A program made the position numbers and the translations under genes. A DNA stretch of 64,000 nt from JBMYTN01 sp049604415 (GTDB taxonomy: Bacteria; Pseudomonadota; Alphaproteobacteria; Rhodospirillales; Rhodospirillaceae): assembly GCA_049604415.1 (NCBI GenBank), contig JBMYTN010000014.1, positions 27,727 to 91,726 of the forward strand, read 5' to 3'. Shown here piece by piece: positions 1 through 8,577 of the stretch (position 1 is the stretch's first letter; each line of letters starts with the position of its first letter). The notes beneath the pieces are model-generated. The model saw only the letters and a list, made by a program, of their open reading frames with translations, was not told the DNA's origin and did not search any database.

Positions 1-306
1 CTGATCCGCAATCCGCAGCGCCATGACAAGATCCTGCCATTGTTGTTCAAATGCGCTCATGACATGAAGGGGCAAGGCAGCCTATTTGGCTATGATCTGA
101 TCACGCGGATTGGCAATTCCCTCTGCCGGTTTATCGAGATGATTCCCGCTGAGCCAGGCCCAGATGAACTCCAGGTCATCACCTTGCATGTCCAATCCAT
201 GCGCGTCGTGGTCACCGAGCAACTGACCGATGATGGCGGCACCCAGGGCCAGGAATTGATCGAAGGGCTGCATCGGGTTTTGGAGCGCCATGGCTCAGAC
301 CTCTGA
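1..306 (+). CDS. Hpt-like phosphotransfer protein, C-terminal part (5' end outside window)
   Basis: The reading frame is already open at base 1, so only the last 101 residues or so are visible. They contain the motif AHDMKGQGSLFGY followed by a predicted helix ending in LCRFIEM. This resembles the histidine-phosphotransfer (Hpt) helix, in which the His of AH-x-x-KG is phosphorylated. Hpt proteins carry phosphate between hybrid kinases and response regulators in the cytoplasm. The stop overlaps the start of the next gene by 17 bases, which suggests translational coupling, although the two functions have no obvious link. An internal ATG at base 40 exists, but the homology-like region begins upstream of it. 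Assignment as an Hpt domain rests on the motif only. Confidence 0.6.
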   Translation: MIRNPQRHDKILPLLFKCAHDMKGQGSLFGYDLITRIGNSLCRFIEMIPAEPGPDELQVITLHVQSMRVVVTEQLTDDGGTQGQELIEGLHRVLERHGSDL

Positions 307-1414
307 TGGGTCGGACAATGGCTCAGGCGCGCGCAAGGGGTTGACCGTGCATGGCGGCAATCTCAATGCCGCCGAAGCCGTTTTTGGCGATCCCGGTCCG
401 CAGGGTTGGCTCGATCTGTCCACCGGCATCAATCCGGATCCTTGGCCAATCCCGGTCCTGGGCTCAGATCGAGTGCTGGGGTCGCAGGTCTGGACCCGCT
501 TGCCCGATCCCAGTCTGGAACAGGGTTTCCTTACCGCCTTTCGGGCCGCCGAGGCGCCGCTGGCCGCTCCACCCCTAGACTGCCTGATGGCGGTGCCTGG
601 CCTGCAAGCCGCCCTCCAGCTCCTCCCCCCTGTCCTTGCGGCACGGAAGGAGCGGGATCCAGCCAGCCTGAAGGTGCTGGTCGCCCATCCGTCCTATGGC
701 GGCCATCGCGAGGGCTGGGCGGCATGGGGCTGCGCTGTAAAGGCCGTGCGCGACCCCCTGGACGATCCGGCATTGGACGATGCCGATATTGTGGTTTTGG
801 TCCATCCGAACAATCCGGATGGACGGCGCTGGCCCCTTGAGCGGGTACAGGCTCTGGGGCAGCAGTTGGCGCGGAAAGACGGCTGTGTCCTTCTCGATGA
901 AGCCTATGTCGCTCCCGGAGAGGTCGACAGCCTGTTGTGCCGGGTTCAGCGCGACACTGCGGACGGTGCTGGGCTGATTGTGCTGCGCTCATTCGGTAAG
1001 TTTTTTGGCCTGCCGGGGATCAGGCTGGGGGTGGTGGCCGCCGCTCCGGATTTGATCGCGGCCCTTCGCATCAAAATGGGGGCCTGGCCAGTCTCTGGCC
1101 CCGCTTTGGCCATTGGCACCGCCGCCCATGCGGATTTGGATTGGATTGCCCGGACCAAGCATGGTTTGGTCCACCGCAGGGACATCACGGACCGGGTTTT
1201 GGCCGAGGCGGGGTTGGATGTCGGGGGCGGAACCGACTTGTTTTGCTTGGTGCAACACCCTCATGCCGGGAAAATTTTTGAGCAATTGGGCCGCTGTGGT
1301 GTCTTGGTTCGGGCTTTTACTCCGGAAATGGGAAGTAGCTTACTCAGGTTTGGACTCCCATCGGAAAAAGCGATGGACCGTTTTGTTACAGTGTTGTCAA
1401 AGCTTCATATTTGA
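290..1414 (+). CDS. cobD: Threonine-phosphate decarboxylase / cobalamin biosynthesis aminotransferase-fold enzyme (CobC/CobD)
   Basis: This is a 374-residue fold-type I PLP enzyme. It probably decarboxylates L-threonine-O-3-phosphate to (R)-1-aminopropan-2-yl phosphate, the linker used when cobyric acid is converted to adenosylcobinamide phosphate. The alpha-proteobacterial name is CobC and the Salmonella name is CobD. Visible marks are the N-terminal HGGNLNAAEAVFG, the STGINPDPWP stretch typical of this family, the VHPNNPDGR loop, LLDEAYV, and the PLP lysine in SFGKFFGLPGIRLG at residue 237. Length fits the family. The start lies inside the preceding reading frame. No cobalamin riboswitch is seen upstream. 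Other cob genes, if clustered, lie outside the window to the left. Confidence 0.85.
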   Translation: MAQTSDGSDNGSGARKGLTVHGGNLNAAEAVFGDPGPQGWLDLSTGINPDPWPIPVLGSDRVLGSQVWTRLPDPSLEQGFLTAFRAAEAPLAAPPLDCLMAVPGLQAALQLLPPVLAARKERDPASLKVLVAHPSYGGHREGWAAWGCAVKAVRDPLDDPALDDADIVVLVHPNNPDGRRWPLERVQALGQQLARKDGCVLLDEAYVAPGEVDSLLCRVQRDTADGAGLIVLRSFGKFFGLPGIRLGVVAAAPDLIAALRIKMGAWPVSGPALAIGTAAHADLDWIARTKHGLVHRRDITDRVLAEAGLDVGGGTDLFCLVQHPHAGKIFEQLGRCGVLVRAFTPEMGSSLLRFGLPSEKAMDRFVTVLSKLHI

Positions 1415-1706
1415 GCGCATAGCGCCAAAATGGGGTAACAAGTCTAGGGTTTGTCTAGGCTATAAACCCAAGCGGGATCCTTGGCGCGGAAATACGCGTG
1501 ATAAACCACAAAATATATGTTGATTTAATCGACCCTGTCGTTCAGTATTCTATTTAGGTCGTCCCGAAAAAGCACAATCAGCAAAAAGGGTTGACCTCAT
1601 GCGATGCAAGGAAGCATGGACTGCCCTCAGGGTCCGGTGTTTCTGCGCAAATGTAACAAATGGCAACAATGCCAACAAAAAAACGCATGCGGGAGGACAT
1701 AGGGAG

Positions 1707-2003
1707 ATGTTGGACATACAAGCGGAGCAACTTTGCTCTCGCGCGCAGGGACCGTTGCGTCAATCGGCTCGCACATCTCTGGATGTGACCATCGAGCACA
1801 GCTTCGAGGTCCATGTGTTTAATGCAATGGTCAGAGCCTTGCGGGGGGCGAAAGCCCACCATGGGGATCTGTCCGATGGGTGGGCTGATCTGCAGCATCG
1901 CGAAGTGAAAGCCCACTCTCTGGAAGAAGCGCGCATGCTTGCGGCGCGGATTTATCCGCCAGGGGATGGTTATGTGATCACCGGAGTTGTTGCCCGCCCA
2001 TAG
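1707..2003 (+). CDS. Hypothetical protein, 98 aa
   Basis: This is a small soluble protein of unknown function. I chose the ATG at 1707 because purine-rich GGGAGGACATAGGGAG precedes it; an in-frame upstream ATG at 1599 would add a Cys-rich stretch with no protein-like character. The predicted protein has an acidic/basic mixed middle (FEVHVFNAMVRALRGAK) and ends in ARIYPPGDGYVITGVVARP. It has no signal peptide or membrane segment. It stands alone between the cobalamin gene and a convergent minus-strand operon, and an intrinsic terminator follows about 50 bases after the stop, which supports its being a transcribed unit. Confidence 0.5.
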   Translation: MLDIQAEQLCSRAQGPLRQSARTSLDVTIEHSFEVHVFNAMVRALRGAKAHHGDLSDGWADLQHREVKAHSLEEARMLAARIYPPGDGYVITGVVARP

Positions 2004-2052
2004 AGAAGCAAGATCAGGGCGTGTGGCCTACGGCTCCGGGGCGTGAGAGGGG

Positions 2053-2095
2053 CGAGGGATGCCGACTGGGAGGACGGCATCCTTCGTCCCTTTTC
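2053..2095 (+). terminator. Intrinsic terminator after the 98-aa gene
   Basis: An inverted repeat of 12 bases (CGAGGGATGCCG against CGGCATCCTTCG, one G-T pair) closes a 10-base loop and is followed by TCCCTTTTC. It sits between convergent genes and points away from the upstream plus-strand gene. Confidence 0.6.
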
Positions 2096-2144
2096 ATTTG
2101 GGCCTTTTCATTTGGGCCGTTTCAGTTCTATCCAAGCGACGACC

Positions 2145-3278
2145 TTAAAGGGGCGTCATCGCCTCGTCGCGGAAGACCACGGCGATGCCATCGAGCATGA
2201 CGCCGTCAAAGCCCAATGCCATCAAACCGGCATAGGTCGCCCCGACGATTTCCCGCCATTGCTGGTTCCGGTAATCCACCCAATAGGTGCCGTCATTGCC
2301 CGGGAGAAATCCGGTTAGGAATGGCGGATTGCCAACGGTCCAATCGGACTGCCAGTAATAGCGGGTGTCCTCGGCAAAACCGACCGTTAAGCGGGCAATC
2401 ACCTGACGGCGTGCGCCAATGAACTTATATTTCAGGCGCTCTACATCATCGACATCCAAGGGGATATCGCCGTTGAAAAACGGATCCACGATCAGGATGT
2501 CGTGATTGAGCAAGGTCATCGCCCCGATCCAATCGTCCTTGCGGGCAAAGCGGCGACTGGAGAGCATGGCAAAAACATTGGTGGCCCGGTCGGGTTCCTG
2601 GATGGATTTCGCATTGGTCATAAAAGGTTCCAAGGCCGGGAGTTCGTCAAACACCCCATCGCCGTCCGTACCGGCTGCCACCAAAACCCGGTCAGTGGCC
2701 CCCAAACCGATGGCCTCAGCAGCCTCCGCCGGTGTGTTGCAATGCTCAAGGGAGATCAGCACCTTGCTTTCCTGCAATAGGCGACGGCGGATCTCCGCAT
2801 CCGGGCGCTCCCGGCCGGTTTCCCGGCAATAGAGATCCTCCATCACGAAGCCCGACACATTGCGCAGGAAGCGGCGTTCAAACGCCCCGACTTGGCGCAG
2901 GGCAGAGGGCGGCAAGGGCACGCCGTCCGGCTGGGCCAGTGTGGCAACATCCAATTCGCGCTGGCTCATGGTGGCCAGGAACACGCCGCCTCGGAGCAAG
3001 GTGATGAAGTCAGGATTTTGCGCCCGGGCAAATTCCGACAAGGTGTTGATGATCTCGCGCATATCATCGCGCCAGTTCGGGTAATTCTCCGGCGCAATGG
3101 GGTAGGGGGCCTCCTCATAGACCTGATCGGTTAGGTCCATGCCATCGATCACCACCGGCGCATTATGGGTGTCTTGCGCCTGCGCCGTATCGATCAACGT
3201 ACCCCCAGGCAGGGCCGCGATGGCGGAAAGCACCAAAGCCGAAATGGCAAGCAAGACAAAGCGGGCGGTCAAGGTCAT
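2145..3278 (-). CDS. Secreted GH114 / TM1410-like putative glycoside hydrolase
   Basis: The 377-residue product begins with a clear signal peptide (TLTARFVLLAISALVLSAIA, cleavage probably near AQA). The mature part shows the features of the TM1410/GH114 family of TIM-barrel endo-alpha-1,4-polygalactosaminidase-like enzymes: MNPD-like ARAQNPDFITLLRGG, KVLISLEHC, a KYKFIGARRQVIARLTVGFAEDTRYYW strand-helix, the WVDYRNQQWREIV motif and a terminal GFDGVMLDGI strand that carries the probable catalytic Asp. It is expected to act in the periplasm or outside on polysaccharide. The ATG overlaps the stop of the upstream oxidoreductase by four bases (ATGA), so the two are translationally coupled. Substrate is not predictable from sequence. 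Confidence 0.65.
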   Translation of the reverse strand: MTLTARFVLLAISALVLSAIAALPGGTLIDTAQAQDTHNAPVVIDGMDLTDQVYEEAPYPIAPENYPNWRDDMREIINTLSEFARAQNPDFITLLRGGVFLATMSQRELDVATLAQPDGVPLPPSALRQVGAFERRFLRNVSGFVMEDLYCRETGRERPDAEIRRRLLQESKVLISLEHCNTPAEAAEAIGLGATDRVLVAAGTDGDGVFDELPALEPFMTNAKSIQEPDRATNVFAMLSSRRFARKDDWIGAMTLLNHDILIVDPFFNGDIPLDVDDVERLKYKFIGARRQVIARLTVGFAEDTRYYWQSDWTVGNPPFLTGFLPGNDGTYWVDYRNQQWREIVGATYAGLMALGFDGVMLDGIAVVFRDEAMTPL

Positions 3279-4432
3279 GGCGAGAGCACACTCACGACGT
3301 GGTCAGCAAGGGCGAGGGAACTGGTCAAACCGGGCGACTCTATGCCGTAAAGGGCTGCATAACCGTTAATGCCGGTCTGATTTGGCGTTTGAATGACGAA
3401 ATCATGGCTGGCTTCGCCCTTGGCCTGGATTTTTGGCCGGACGCCGGAATAGTCGGGCTGTAGAGCGTCCTCCGGCAAATCGGGCCAATAGGCGCGGATG
3501 GCGTCTGCGAACAAGGCGGCCCGGCGTCCATCCACAGTATAGTCAAAGCGCCCTCGGGCGGCCTCGGCCAAGGTGTCTTGGCCGTCCAGCCACTCCACAT
3601 CCGGGCCAAACCGTCCGCGTCCGCCCAGATCGCGGGTATAATGCAGTCCTAAGCTGGCCTGTTGCGGCACCGGATAAATCAAGCGCTCAAAGGGTGGGCG
3701 GCCCGTCAGGCTGAAATAATTGCCTTTGCAAAAATGCTGCGCCGGGATGGTGGCCGGGTCCAGACCTGCGATCTTGCGCGCCAAGGTCTGGGCCGTCAGA
3801 CCGGCGGCGTTGATAACCAAATCGGCGCTCAGGCTCATAGGCTCGTCGCCGCCGATCTCTAAGATCAATCCGGCTGCGCCGCCGGGCCGGGTTTGGGCTG
3901 ACAGGACTGGCGCATGGGTGACCAGGGTCGCTCCAGCCTGCTCCGCATCACCCAAATAGGACAGCATCAATTGATGGCTGTCGACAATGCCGGTGGTGGG
4001 GGAATGCAGCGCCGCAGTGGCGTTTAGCGACGGCTCCAGGGCTTGGGCCTCGGCACCGGAGATCAAAGGCAGATCCACCCCAGCTTTGGCCGCCCGGGCC
4101 TGGACTTCTTTGAGCTTTTCAATTTCTGCCGCGCCCCCCGATGGGGTGGCGACGATTAATTTTTCGCAGCGCAAGAACGGCAAGCCACGCTCTTCCAGAT
4201 AGGCATAGAGCTTGATCTTGCCTTCGACGCAAAACCGGGCTTTCAAGCTGCCGACCGGATAATAGACCCCGGCATGGATCACTTCGGAATTCCGGGCCGA
4301 AGTGACGGTGCCGAACTCCGGCTCGGCCTCCAGGATCATGACCTCGCGCCCGGACAGGGCCAGGGCGCGGGCAACGGCCAAGCCGACAACCCCGGCACCA
4401 ATGACGATGCATTCAATATCTGCGCTGCTCAT
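3275..4432 (-). CDS. FAD-dependent oxidoreductase, L-2-hydroxyglutarate oxidase (LhgO)-like
   Basis: This 385-residue DAO-fold flavoprotein has the dinucleotide-binding motif GAGVVGLAVARALALSG followed by the acidic strand end ILEAE near the N-terminus. It also has the NSEVIHAGVYYPVGSLKARFC block that marks the LhgO / L-2-hydroxyglutarate dehydrogenase branch, and a C-terminal GxxSPGLTSSLALADHV FAD-contact segment. Family members oxidise L-2-hydroxyglutarate to 2-oxoglutarate as metabolite repair, passing electrons to oxygen or quinone. Length matches the family. It is first in a two-gene minus-strand operon with the GH114-like gene, a pairing that does not explain itself functionally. Substrate remains inferred. 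Confidence 0.75.
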   Translation of the reverse strand: MSSADIECIVIGAGVVGLAVARALALSGREVMILEAEPEFGTVTSARNSEVIHAGVYYPVGSLKARFCVEGKIKLYAYLEERGLPFLRCEKLIVATPSGGAAEIEKLKEVQARAAKAGVDLPLISGAEAQALEPSLNATAALHSPTTGIVDSHQLMLSYLGDAEQAGATLVTHAPVLSAQTRPGGAAGLILEIGGDEPMSLSADLVINAAGLTAQTLARKIAGLDPATIPAQHFCKGNYFSLTGRPPFERLIYPVPQQASLGLHYTRDLGGRGRFGPDVEWLDGQDTLAEAARGRFDYTVDGRRAALFADAIRAYWPDLPEDALQPDYSGVRPKIQAKGEASHDFVIQTPNQTGINGYAALYGIESPGLTSSLALADHVVSVLSP

Positions 4433-4533
4433 CCTGCCCTAAGCCTTTTTCCTGTCCTTTTGCCCTCAACAATGCTTGATCCCAGCTCCCATGCAATGCC
4501 TATTTGGGCGCGGTGGGTCAAAGAACGGTGAGG

Positions 4534-5589
4534 ATGTCCGGAATGGCAAGCATGCTGCGGATCAACGCATTAACCAGCGCGGGGCTTGTTCTGGCCTATT
4601 TGCTCCTTGGGCCGGTCGCACAGGGCTGGGCGCAAACCGATCCTCCGCCTGCACCGGACTGGGTGCCCCAGGGGTTGGTTGAGCAGTTTCCGCTGACCGA
4701 TTGGTCTCGCCATACGCCCGAATTGGGTGAAATCCGGAGCGGCGGTCCCGACCGTGACGGGGTTCCGGCGATTGATGCCCCGGTCTTCGCCCCGGCGGTT
4801 CAGGTCCGCGCAATCCGGGATCAGGAACCTGTTATTGGTGTGGTCTCCTCACAGCCGGGCGGTCCGGCCAAGGCCTATCCCTTGATGCTGATGATCTGGC
4901 ATGGGGTGGTCAATGATGTGTTCGGCGATCAGCAGATCTTGGTCAGTTTCGATCCTCTGACCGGTACGGCTTCGGTCCGCGACCCGGTCGTTGAGGGCGA
5001 GCCCTTGGTGTTCGGTGTCACCGGAACTCTGCGGGTGGCCAATATGATGCTCTATGACCGGACCACCGAAAGCTGGTGGCAACAGGCCACGGGGCAGGGG
5101 GTGATTGGCACCCATATGGGGGCTGAGATGCCGCTGCTGCCCTTTCGGCTGGAAAGCTTCGGCGAGTTTAAGCAGCGCGCCCCGGACGGATTGGTGATGG
5201 TGCCGGAAAACCCCCGGGCGATGAAATATGGCGAGAACCCTTATTGGGGCCTCGACCGGGAACGGCGACCGAAATTCTATGACGGGCCTGTACCGGACGA
5301 TATTGCCGCCATGGAGCGGGTCGTGGTGGTGCCGCGTCAGGGTCAGGCCCCGCTGATGCTGCCGTTGTCGGCGATTGCGGATCGTGCGCCTTGGCCCTTG
5401 CCCGGTGGCTTGGTCGCCAATTTTCTGCCCAATCAGGTCTCGGCCTTGGATGCGCCTCGGATCGCCTTTTCCCGGACAATCGGGGGGGCAGTCATCACAG
5501 ATGGTGCGGGCCAGGATCTTCCGGCCCAAACCCTATTCGCTTTTGCCGCAGCGGTTTTCTTCCCAGATGCAGAAAAAATCGGCTTTTAA
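4534..5589 (+). CDS. Secreted DUF3179 protein
   Basis: The product has a signal peptide (LTSAGLVLAYLLLGPVAQGWAQ) and then the DUF3179 domain, recognised by AYPLMLMIWHGVVNDVFGDQQILVSFDPLTGTASV, the GVTGTLRVANMMLYDRTTESWWQQ block and the end-loop GENPYWGLD. DUF3179 proteins are exported and of unknown function; the conserved tryptophans and the HGVVND motif suggest a binding or catalytic site. Several in-frame ATGs (4534, 4543, 4552) lie close to a GGTGAGG ribosome-binding site; 4543 or 4552 would give better spacing. It is divergent from the LhgO-like operon with a 100-base shared promoter region. Confidence 0.75.
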   Translation: MSGMASMLRINALTSAGLVLAYLLLGPVAQGWAQTDPPPAPDWVPQGLVEQFPLTDWSRHTPELGEIRSGGPDRDGVPAIDAPVFAPAVQVRAIRDQEPVIGVVSSQPGGPAKAYPLMLMIWHGVVNDVFGDQQILVSFDPLTGTASVRDPVVEGEPLVFGVTGTLRVANMMLYDRTTESWWQQATGQGVIGTHMGAEMPLLPFRLESFGEFKQRAPDGLVMVPENPRAMKYGENPYWGLDRERRPKFYDGPVPDDIAAMERVVVVPRQGQAPLMLPLSAIADRAPWPLPGGLVANFLPNQVSALDAPRIAFSRTIGGAVITDGAGQDLPAQTLFAFAAAVFFPDAEKIGF

Positions 5590-5603
5590 CGGCGTAAAGA
5601 GGC

Positions 5604-6149
5604 TTAAACCTGCGCGGCCTTATAGGGGGCCATCCGCGAGGCAATCAGCCGGAACGGCAACAGCATCAACAGGGCAACCGCCAATTTGGCACCCAGATCG
5701 CCCAGCGCCCAGGTGATCCAGGGCAGGCCGGTGCCTGCAAAGGCCAGGGTAAAAAACACCGCCGTATCCCAAACCGAGCCCAGGACCGAAGAGACCACCG
5801 GCGGCAACCACCAAACCTTTTCCCGCAAGGCATTGAACACGGTGATGTCCATCAGCTGCGCGGTCAGAAAGGCGGTGCCCGAAGCCAGGGCGATGCGCGG
5901 ATCGGCCAGCCAGAGTGACAGCACCACCGCCAGGGCAAAGCCGACATAGGCCACCAGCCGGGCTTTGGCCGGGCCCAAATGCCGATTGGTAAGATCGGTG
6001 ACCAAAAACGCCACCGGATAGGTAAACGCCCCCCAGGTCAGCCAGTCATTGATCGGAATGCTGACCAAGATGTTCGACGACACCACCACCAGGGTCATGG
6101 CGAGGATCGGCACAAGAATAGAAATCAAGGGAAGGCGCTGGGCGGTCAT
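5604..6149 (-). CDS. yhhQ: Queuosine precursor transporter (VUT / YhhQ family)
   Basis: This is a polytopic inner-membrane protein of about 181 residues with six predicted hydrophobic segments, spanning most of its length. YhhQ-family (also called VUT) signatures are visible: SNILVSIPINDWLTWGAFTYPVAFLVTDLTNRHLGPAKAR and SGTAFLTAQLMDITVFNALR, then VWWLPPVVSSVLGSVWDTAVFF. Family members import queuine precursors such as preQ0/preQ1 for tRNA modification. I chose the ATG at 6149 because hydrophobic sequence starts immediately; an ATG at 6203 would prepend 18 polar residues. Its stop is 14 bases from the convergent DUF3179 gene. No preQ1 riboswitch was recognised upstream. Confidence 0.8.
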   Translation of the reverse strand: MTAQRLPLISILVPILAMTLVVVSSNILVSIPINDWLTWGAFTYPVAFLVTDLTNRHLGPAKARLVAYVGFALAVVLSLWLADPRIALASGTAFLTAQLMDITVFNALREKVWWLPPVVSSVLGSVWDTAVFFTLAFAGTGLPWITWALGDLGAKLAVALLMLLPFRLIASRMAPYKAAQV

Positions 6150-6433
6150 GGCGCGCAGATGTCCTGTGGCAGGGATGGAAAGGATTTGGGAAGCGCGAGG
6201 CAATAATCCAGCCTGCCGGTGAAATCAAGCAAAACCGCCCGAAGCGTTCGCCGGAGTCGCGCAGCTTTTGCCGGTGGCGGCGCTGTTTCAAAGCCCTGTC
6301 AGAGGCTCGACGACCAAGGAAATCCCCATATTCCGGGGTGACGTCTTGCACTGCACCCAATATATGGGAATAAGGGAGTGTTCCCGTCGGATAAGTCCGA
6401 TCGGGCCGCCGCCCCGTGATGGAGATCAAAGCC

Positions 6434-8524
6434 ATGGCCGTAGCCGATCTTTCCGCAGCGAAGTCAAATGCGCCGATTTCGGTCTGTCCCCATGACTGCC
6501 CCAGTGCCTGCCAGGTTTCGGTGGATCTGTCGCCCGAGGGCAAGATTGCGAGGCTCCATGGCGGGCGTAAGAACACCTATACGGATGGGGTGCTCTGCGC
6601 CAAGGTGGCGCGTTATGCGGAGCGGGTTCACCATCCGGACCGCTTAATGACGCCGCTGAAGCGGACCGGAGCCAAGGGCGATAAGAGCGGCTTTGTCCCC
6701 ATTGGTTGGGATGAGGCGCTGGACCAGATCGCGGAGGCGTTTATCGCTGCCGAAGCGCGGCTGGGTCCGGAATCGGTCTGGCCCTATTTCTATGCGGGGA
6801 CCATGGGTTTGGTGCAGCGGGAAAGCATCCAGCGTCTGCGCTTGGCCAAAGGCTATTCCCGCCAGGGCAACACCATCTGCACCGGTTTTGCTGATGCGGG
6901 CTGGGTCGCCGGGGTCGGGGCCAAGGTCGGTGTGGATTCCCGGGAGATGGCAGAGTCCGACCTGATCGTGGTTTGGGGCTGCAATGCGGTGCACACCCAG
7001 GTCCAGGCCATGAGCTGGATTGCCAAAGCCCGCAAGGAGCGGGGCGCGAAACTGGTCGTCGTTGATCCCTATCGCAATGCCACGGCCTTGAAGGCGGATC
7101 AGCACCTGATGCTGCGCCCGGGCACCGATGGCGCGCTGGCCTGTGCGGTGATGGCGGTGCTGTTTGAAGAAGGCTTGGCCGATGACGCCTATATGGCCCG
7201 CTTCACGGACAATCCGGCGGGTTTGCGCGCCCATGTCCGCAGCCGGGGGCCGGACTGGGCCGCTCCGATCACCGGCTTGAGCCCGGAGGAGATCCGGAGT
7301 TTTGCCCGGCTCTATGGCCGCACCCAACGTTCTTACATTCGGGTTGGCTATGGCTTTAGCCGCCAGCGCAATGGCTCTGCGGCCCTGCATGCGGTCTCCT
7401 GCCTGCCAGCGGTCACCGGGGCGTGGCAATATCCCGGCGGCGGAGCGCTGTTCACCAATTCCGGCTTGTTTCAAGTCGACACCGCAGCCGTGACCGGGGT
7501 GAAGCAGTTTGCCCAAACGGCGCGGGAAATCGACATGAGCCGGATTGGCCCCGCTCTGACCGGGGATGCGGATGCCCTGCGCGGCGGACCGCCAGTGACG
7601 GCGATGCTGGTGCAAAACACCAACCCGGTCAATGTGGCCCCGGAGACCGCCAAGGTCCGGGAGGGCTTTGCCCGCGAAGACTTGTTTGTTGCCGTCCATG
7701 AGCAATTCATGACCGAAACGGCGGCCTATGCGGATATCGTGTTGCCCGCCACCATGTTCCTCGAGCATGACGACATCTACAAAGCCGGGGCACACACCTA
7801 TCTCCAGGTCGCTCGCCCAGTGATCGACGTGCCGGGAGAGTGTCGCCCGAACCATGCGGTGATCAATGCCCTTGCCGAGCGCTTAGGCGTCGCTGAGAGC
7901 CTACCGGCCTTCCGTCTGGAGGCCTGGGATCTGATCGAGCAAATGCTGGCCGACAGTGATCTGCCCGGAGCGGCGGAGATCTACGCCATGGATGGCTTGG
8001 ATGGGGTGCCGGACTTTGAGACTGGCCATTTCCTGAAAGGCTTTCCGACGGCAGACGGCAAATTCCGCTTCCAACCGCACTGGAGCGGCGACGGGGCCGA
8101 GGCCATGCCTGCCTGGCCGGATCATTTTGCCGTGACCGAAGAGGTCACCGAGGAATTGCCCTTCCGGCTGGTCACGGCCCCGGCACGGAACTTCCTGAAT
8201 TCCACCTTCACCGAGCAGCCGTCCTCCATCAAAGCGGAGGGGCGTCCGGAGGTCATGATCCATCCTGACAGCGCCCAACGCTTGGGTATCTCACAGGGCG
8301 ACTTGGTGATGCTGTCCAATGCCCGGGGCGAGGTGGTGTTGCACGCCACCTTGTTCGACGGTGTGCAGCCCGATGTGGTGATCGTGGAAAGCATTTGGCC
8401 CAATGCGGCCTTCCCGGGCGGCATGGGCATCAACACCCTGACCGGGGCCATACGCGGCATCCCCAATGGCGGAGCGCCCTTCCATGACACGGCGGTGGCG
8501 CTGGTATTGGCCGAGGCAGCGTAA
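6434..8524 (+). CDS. Molybdopterin-dependent oxidoreductase of the DMSO reductase superfamily
   Basis: The product is a roughly 696-residue molybdenum enzyme. Counting from the ATG at 6434, Cys18-x3-Cys22-x3-Cys26 and Cys55 form the N-terminal [4Fe-4S] cluster site. The central molybdopterin domain (FYAGTMGLVQRESIQRL, VVWGCNAVHTQ, VVVDPYRN) and the C-terminal cofactor-binding barrel (FRLVTAPARNFLNSTF, AQRLGISQGDLVMLSNARGEV) follow. No Tat signal is present, so it is probably cytoplasmic; no dedicated electron-transfer subunit lies next to it. GGAG at 6421 is placed correctly for the 6434 start rather than the ATG at 6416. Substrate cannot be assigned; small single-subunit family members are often annotated only as molybdopterin oxidoreductase. 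Confidence 0.8.
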   Translation: MAVADLSAAKSNAPISVCPHDCPSACQVSVDLSPEGKIARLHGGRKNTYTDGVLCAKVARYAERVHHPDRLMTPLKRTGAKGDKSGFVPIGWDEALDQIAEAFIAAEARLGPESVWPYFYAGTMGLVQRESIQRLRLAKGYSRQGNTICTGFADAGWVAGVGAKVGVDSREMAESDLIVVWGCNAVHTQVQAMSWIAKARKERGAKLVVVDPYRNATALKADQHLMLRPGTDGALACAVMAVLFEEGLADDAYMARFTDNPAGLRAHVRSRGPDWAAPITGLSPEEIRSFARLYGRTQRSYIRVGYGFSRQRNGSAALHAVSCLPAVTGAWQYPGGGALFTNSGLFQVDTAAVTGVKQFAQTAREIDMSRIGPALTGDADALRGGPPVTAMLVQNTNPVNVAPETAKVREGFAREDLFVAVHEQFMTETAAYADIVLPATMFLEHDDIYKAGAHTYLQVARPVIDVPGECRPNHAVINALAERLGVAESLPAFRLEAWDLIEQMLADSDLPGAAEIYAMDGLDGVPDFETGHFLKGFPTADGKFRFQPHWSGDGAEAMPAWPDHFAVTEEVTEELPFRLVTAPARNFLNSTFTEQPSSIKAEGRPEVMIHPDSAQRLGISQGDLVMLSNARGEVVLHATLFDGVQPDVVIVESIWPNAAFPGGMGINTLTGAIRGIPNGGAPFHDTAVALVLAEAA

Positions 8525-8577
8525 GCGCGCCCCATGTTTTGCGTTTCCGGACATCGTTTGAAAGGATTTGACCCCGC

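Noticed and set aside
1..290. Cobalamin riboswitch upstream of the CobC/CobD gene
   Set aside because: The upstream sequence is coding (Hpt tail) and lacks the B12-box pattern.
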